DNA of 9,404 nucleotides, from NCBI GenBank assembly GCA_028290245.1, contig JAQGKG010000390.1, forward strand, positions 1 to 9,404, given 5' to 3'. This DNA comes from Devosia sp. GTDB taxonomy: Bacteria > Pseudomonadota > Alphaproteobacteria > Rhizobiales > Devosiaceae. The notes beneath the pieces were generated by a model, which was given only the letters and a program-made list of their open reading frames with translations, was not told where the DNA came from and made no database searches. The number at the start of each line of letters is the position of its first letter. The stretch's first letter is position 1. Position numbers and translations under genes: made by a program. Below, piece after piece: positions 6,437-9,404 of the stretch.

Positions 6437-7369
6437 ATGAAACTGCTCGCCCCCCTCGCCCTGCTGGCCGCGACGCTCCTCACCTCCACAGCCTTCGCCG
6501 CGCCCAATGTGGTCGCCACGATCAAGCCGGTCCATTCGCTGGTTGCCGCCGTGATGGCCGGCGTCGGCGAACCCACCCTCATCGTCAAGGGCTCAGCCTC
6601 GCCCCACACCTATGCACAGCGCCCATCCGATGCCGAGGCACTGGAGTCAGCTGACGTCGTGTTCTGGACCGGCCATGGCATGGAGCTGTTTCTCGGCGAT
6701 GCGCTGACGACGCTTGCCGGCAAAGCCAAGGTAGTCGAACTGGCCGACGCGCCGGGCATCGAGCTGTTGCCGGTCCGCGAAGGTGGCGCCTTCGAGCCGC
6801 ATTCCGACGGCGACGAAGCCGGGCATGACCACGCCCATGAAGGCCACGAGCACGGCGAGGGCGACATGCACTTCTGGCTCGACCCCGAAAATGCGAAGCT
6901 GATGGTTGCCCAGATCGCCACGACCCTGTCGGAAGCCGACCCCGACAACGCCAGCGCCTATCAGGCCAATGCCGAAGCCGAACAGCTCAAGCTCGACGCG
7001 CTGGAAGAAGAACTGAAGATCACCCTGGCCCCAGTCGCCGACAAGCCCTTCGTCGTGTTCCACGACGCCTACCAGTACTTCGAAGCCCGCTTCGGCCTGT
7101 CGGTGGCAGGCTCGGTCACCGTCACGCCCGACGTAACACCTGGCGCCGCCCGCATCGACGAACTCAAGGCCAAGGTCGCCACCCTTGGCGCCACGTGTGT
7201 GTTTGCCGAACCCAATTTCAAACCCACCATCATCTCGGCCATCACCGAAGGCACGCAAGCCAAAGCCGGTGTACTCGACCCCGAAGGCGGAGCGCTGACT
7301 GAGGGCGTGGATCTCTATCCAACGCTCCTGCGCGGCCTTGCCACCAGCCTGGTCGATTGCCTGAAGTAG
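6437..7369 (+). CDS. znuA: Periplasmic zinc-binding protein ZnuA
   Basis: This cluster A-I solute-binding protein captures periplasmic zinc and delivers it to ZnuBC. The 310-residue product has a Sec signal peptide, with likely cleavage after Ala21 (AFA-AP). Candidate zinc ligands are His57 (SPHTY), His145 (DMHFWLDP) and His209 (FHDAYQY), with Asp281 (LDPEG) nearby, in positions like His60, His143 and His207 of E. coli ZnuA. A His/Asp/Glu-rich mobile loop spans about 120-143, the mark of zinc rather than manganese binders. Cys254 and Cys308 match the conserved C-lobe disulfide. AGAGG at 6423-6427 is the ribosome site. It is divergent from znuC and shares the Zur boxes. A possible plus-strand promoter is TTGACG (6341) with CATAAC (6365), spacing 18. 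Confidence 0.96.
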   Translation: MKLLAPLALLAATLLTSTAFAAPNVVATIKPVHSLVAAVMAGVGEPTLIVKGSASPHTYAQRPSDAEALESADVVFWTGHGMELFLGDALTTLAGKAKVVELADAPGIELLPVREGGAFEPHSDGDEAGHDHAHEGHEHGEGDMHFWLDPENAKLMVAQIATTLSEADPDNASAYQANAEAEQLKLDALEEELKITLAPVADKPFVVFHDAYQYFEARFGLSVAGSVTVTPDVTPGAARIDELKAKVATLGATCVFAEPNFKPTIISAITEGTQAKAGVLDPEGGALTEGVDLYPTLLRGLATSLVDCLK

Positions 7370-7382
7370 TTCTGAATTAAGA

Positions 7383-7419
7383 GGGTACCCCCACCTAACC
7401 TCCCCCTGAAAGGGGGAGG
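7383..7419 (-). repeat. GGTACC palindromic intergenic repeat, copy A
   Basis: GGGTACCC (7383-7390) is followed by a 9-bp stem CCTCCCCCT (7399-7407) / AGGGGGAGG (7411-7419) with a GAA loop. It is the inverse of copy B at 7468-7504, agreeing at 34 of 37 positions, with 48 bases between the two. It lies 13 bases after the znuA stop and may act as a 3-prime barrier or mRNA stabiliser; no T run follows. Confidence 0.85.
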
Positions 7420-7467
7420 AACTTGCCGGTGGGTGTCCTCGAATGTGCCCCAATCATCGGCAGGACT

Positions 7468-7504
7468 CCTCCCCCTATCAGGGGGAGGCTGGGTGGGGGT
7501 ACCC
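7468..7504 (+). repeat. GGTACC palindromic intergenic repeat, copy B
   Basis: A 9-bp stem (7468-7476 with 7480-7488, loop ATC) is followed by CTGGGTGG and GGGTACCC (7497-7504). It has the same orientation as copy C at the window start and is inverted relative to copy A. Copies A and B can together fold into one long hairpin, or separately into two short ones. Confidence 0.85.
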
Positions 7505-7518
7505 AACAAGGACTCTTG

Positions 7519-7540
7519 CTTCCCTCCATCCCGAGGGAAT
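7519..7540. repeat. Small hairpin in the znuA-aztD gap
   Basis: TTCCCTC (7520-7526) pairs with GAGGGAA (7533-7539) around CATCCC. The rest of the gap (7541-7620) is C-rich, with no open frame having a ribosome site and no clear promoter hexamers. The function is unknown. Confidence 0.45.
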
Positions 7541-7622
7541 GCTCCCCATGCCGATCACCAATCAACCAACCCCCCTCACTCCAAGAGCGAGGGACCACCC
7601 CATCACGCCTAAAACTCCATTT

Positions 7623-7640
7623 GTAACGTGCTAACATATC
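7623..7640. promoter_or_regulatory. Putative Zur box 3 (aztD)
   Basis: GTAACGTGCTAACATATC agrees with Zur box 2 at 13 of 18 positions, including the continuous 9-base TAACATATC, and lies 10 bases before the aztD start in an otherwise C-rich leader. Its own dyad symmetry is weak (GTAAC against CTAAC), so it would be a lower-affinity site than box 1 or 2. Confidence 0.55.
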
Positions 7641-7650
7641 GGAAAACTCG

Positions 7651-8835
7651 ATGAACGCTCGCCTCCTGCTACCCCTCCTCGCCGCTACGGCACTTACCGT
7701 CCCCACCTTCGCCGATGACCACGCCTCCGCCTGGCGCCTGTTCATCGCCGACCACGCCAAACCCCAGATCACCGCGCTCGATCTCGCAACCGGCGACACC
7801 ATCGCCACCTTCCCGCTAGCCAGCCCGGCAACCCTCTACACCACCGATGGCGGCGTCTTCGCCGTACAAGGCGCCGGCAACCAGGTCTCCGCCATCGACA
7901 GCGGCATCGCCGTCGACGATCACGGTGACCACGGCGATATCGAAATCACCGATCCCGTTCTGGTCGATGCTGTCATGACCGGCGAAAAGCCTGCCCACTT
8001 CGTCGAGCACGGCGGCAAGGCCGCGCTGTTCTCCGACGGGTCGGGCCTGATCAACCTGTTCGATGCCAAGGAATGGGCTCACGACGGCATCCTCGCCACG
8101 ACCCAGCTCGATAGCGGCACGCCGCACCACGGCGTCGCCGTTCCCTGGGGTGACTACACGTTGACCTCCGCCGCCAATGCCAAAGACGAGAAGAAGCCGC
8201 GGATCGGTCTCAACGTCCTCGACTCCGACGGCAAGCAGGTTGGCGAAACCCATGCCTGCGTCGACCTGCATGGCGAGGCAACCTCAGGCAATCTGGTGAT
8301 CGTAGGTTGCGCCGATGGCGTGCTGATCGTCTCCGGCTCGGGCGAGCCCCAGATCATCAAGCTCCCCTATGACGGCCTGCCCGAAGGCAAGTCGACCACC
8401 TTCCTCGGCGGTGTCGGCGTGCAGTATTTCCTCGGCAACTACGGCGCCGACCGTGTCGCCATCATCGACCCTGCTGAAGCCGAACCCTTCCGCTTGGTCG
8501 ACCTGCCAACCCGCCGCGTGCATTTCGCCGTCGATCCAATCCGGCCGAAGTTTGCCTATGTCTTCACCGAAGACGGCAAGCTCAACCAGCTCGACATCGT
8601 GTCCGGTGAAATCGTGAAGTCGCTGGCAGTGACCGAGCCCTATTCCATGGATGGCGAATGGAGCCTGCCGCGTCCGCGCATCGCCGTGGCCGGTGACGTG
8701 GTCGCCGTGACCGACCCAAATGCTAGCAAAGTGCATCTGATCGACATCGCCAGCTTCACCGAGGTCCGCAGCATTCCCGTCGCCGGCGCGCCCTACAATA
8801 TCGTCGCTGTCGGCGGCTCCGGCACGGTGCACTAA
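7651..8835 (+). CDS. aztD: AztD-like periplasmic zinc metallochaperone (beta-propeller)
   Basis: The product (394 residues) has a Sec signal peptide with likely cleavage after Ala21 (PTFA-DDH), so it acts in the periplasm. The mature chain is built of short beta-strand repeats of the propeller type, with returning 'DLATGDTIATFPL', 'IDPAEAEPFRLVDL', 'LDIVSGEIVKSLAV' and 'IDIASFTEVRSIPV' blades. I recognise it as AztD, the zinc chaperone shown in Paracoccus denitrificans to pass zinc to a binding protein. Candidate metal residues are His91/His94 in an Asp/His-rich loop, His120 (VEHGGKAALF), His159/His160 (TPHHGVAVP), His201, Cys203 and His207 (THACVDLHGEA), and Cys220. No AztA, B or C gene is near; ZnuA is. 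The ribosome site is weak (GGAAAA, 7641). A Zur-like box lies just upstream. Alternative: a generic secreted propeller protein. Confidence 0.82.
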   Translation: MNARLLLPLLAATALTVPTFADDHASAWRLFIADHAKPQITALDLATGDTIATFPLASPATLYTTDGGVFAVQGAGNQVSAIDSGIAVDDHGDHGDIEITDPVLVDAVMTGEKPAHFVEHGGKAALFSDGSGLINLFDAKEWAHDGILATTQLDSGTPHHGVAVPWGDYTLTSAANAKDEKKPRIGLNVLDSDGKQVGETHACVDLHGEATSGNLVIVGCADGVLIVSGSGEPQIIKLPYDGLPEGKSTTFLGGVGVQYFLGNYGADRVAIIDPAEAEPFRLVDLPTRRVHFAVDPIRPKFAYVFTEDGKLNQLDIVSGEIVKSLAVTEPYSMDGEWSLPRPRIAVAGDVVAVTDPNASKVHLIDIASFTEVRSIPVAGAPYNIVAVGGSGTVH

Positions 8836-8843
8836 CGAATAAG

Positions 8844-8867
8844 GCCAGCCCGGTCCGCCGGGTTGGC
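8844..8867. terminator. Hairpin between convergent aztD and DUF486 genes
   Basis: A 10-bp stem with one G-T pair (GCCAGCCCGG at 8844-8853 with CCGGGTTGGC at 8858-8867) closes on the tight loop TCCG. On the minus strand it is followed by CTTATTCG, a weak T-rich tail; on the plus strand no T run follows. It is a likely terminator for one or both converging genes. Confidence 0.6.
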
Positions 8868-9223
8868 TACTTCAACGGCCCCTTGAAAATGAAAAAGGCG
8901 CCCAGCCCGATCAGCGCAAAGCCCACGCCATGATTCAGCGTCAGCTTCTCGCCGAAGTAGAACACTGTGAACACCGCGAAGACGCTCAGCGATATCACTT
9001 CCTGGATGGTCTTGAGTTCCGACGGCGAATACACCGCCTCGCCGATCCGGTTGGCTGGCACCGCCAGCCAGTATTCGAAAAACGCTATGCCCCAGCTGAT
9101 CATCACCGCGATCCATAGCGCCGAGCTCGGCCACTTTAGATGCCCGTACCAGGCGAAGGTCATGAACACATTGGATGCGAGCAGCAGGCCGATCGGCGCC
9201 AGCGTAGCGAAGTTGAAGCCCAA
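8867..9223 (-). CDS. DUF486 (DMT-like) small membrane protein
   Basis: This 118-residue inner-membrane protein has four hydrophobic helices, like half-size drug/metabolite transporters. The block SNVFMTFAWYGHLK (about 18-31) and the later SLSVFAVFTVFYFGEKLTLNHGVGFALI are typical of the DUF486 family, whose substrate is unknown. The start is TTG (9223-9221): a strong AGGAG lies 6 bases upstream (9234-9230), and this start restores the full first helix, while the next Met (residue 21) would remove it. Its stop codon touches the hairpin shared with aztD. Nothing in the sequence links it to zinc. Confidence 0.85.
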   Translation of the reverse strand: MGFNFATLAPIGLLLASNVFMTFAWYGHLKWPSSALWIAVMISWGIAFFEYWLAVPANRIGEAVYSPSELKTIQEVISLSVFAVFTVFYFGEKLTLNHGVGFALIGLGAFFIFKGPLK

Positions 9224-9293
9224 GGCGCTCTCCTGAAACCGGCAAGCCCGGCGGCTCTATCTAGCCACAGTCACCACGCCGCGAAAGCGCCAT

Positions 9294-9404
9294 TCAACGT
9301 AGGTGCTTGGTCTTCTGTTCCAGCCCATACAGATCGTCATGCAGGCTATCCATGCGCGCCTTGAGCGCAGCCTGCGCGTCATAGACGCCGCGGTTATAAT
9401 AGTA
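9294..9404 (-). CDS. C-terminal end of an unidentified protein (partial)
   Basis: The last 36 codons plus TGA of a minus-strand gene that continues beyond the window are visible. The peptide runs from YYYNRGVYDAQ to DLYGLEQKTKHLR; it is charged and probably helical at its end. No family is recognised. The gene ends 70 bases upstream of the DUF486 start, in the same direction, so both could share a transcript. The frame is open to the window edge and its composition is protein-like, but the fragment is too short for more. Confidence 0.6.
   Translation of the reverse strand, partial: YYYNRGVYDAQAALKARMDSLHDDLYGLEQKTKHLR

Noticed and set aside
6331..6609. N-terminal extension of znuC
   Set aside because: It would run through the Zur boxes and into divergent znuA, and adds nothing ABC-like.
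6647..7453. Minus-strand open frame of 268 codons opposite znuA
   Set aside because: It is antisense to znuA, which has a signal peptide and all zinc ligands; the frame also runs through the intergenic repeat.
7383..7504. CRISPR array or insertion-sequence ends
   Set aside because: There are only two inverted copies with one spacer-sized gap and no cas gene, transposase or target duplication; it fits a palindromic repeat doublet.
7423..7634. Small plus-strand frames in the znuA-aztD gap
   Set aside because: They consist of the palindromic repeats and C-rich spacer, with no ribosome site or protein-like composition.

Overview
The window looks like a chromosomal segment of a GC-rich alphaproteobacterium. 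The GC-rich coding style, the gene set, and the short GC-rich palindromic repeats between genes suggest Hyphomicrobiales, perhaps Devosia-like. That placement is inference from gene content; there is no rRNA or other taxonomic marker here.

Left part (1-4093, plus strand): envelope and ribosome housekeeping. lspA (signal peptidase II) is followed by a small predicted lipoprotein, i.e. a likely LspA substrate, and a strong hairpin terminator. Next is a two-gene unit: an RsuA/RluB-type rRNA pseudouridine synthase with an unusually long repetitive basic tail, then rsmD (16S rRNA guanine-N2 methyltransferase) only 3 nt downstream. The convergent gap 4094-4309 holds GC-rich palindromic repeats.

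Central and right part (4310-8835): a zinc acquisition locus. znuC-znuB-zur run on the minus strand, joined by two 11-nt overlaps, and znuA diverges on the plus strand. The znuC/znuA intergenic region has two AT-rich dyads resembling Zur operators. After znuA, a 281-base gap with an inverted pair of palindromic repeats leads to a secreted protein that I read as AztD, a periplasmic zinc metallochaperone. A third Zur-box-like sequence lies just upstream of it. The inferred scheme is that ZnuA captures periplasmic zinc, AztD stores or hands over zinc, ZnuBC imports it, and Zur represses all three units when zinc is sufficient. The notable point is that AztD, best known with its own AztABC transporter, is here next to and probably co-regulated with ZnuABC.

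Right edge (8836-9404, minus strand): a hairpin, a four-helix DUF486 membrane protein starting at TTG, and the last 36 codons of an unidentified gene that runs off the window.

Three copies of one GGTACC-containing palindromic repeat (1-40, 7383-7419, 7468-7504) and three units of another GTCACCC-type palindrome (4110-4273) are the main non-coding structures. I see no tRNA, rRNA, CRISPR or insertion sequence.
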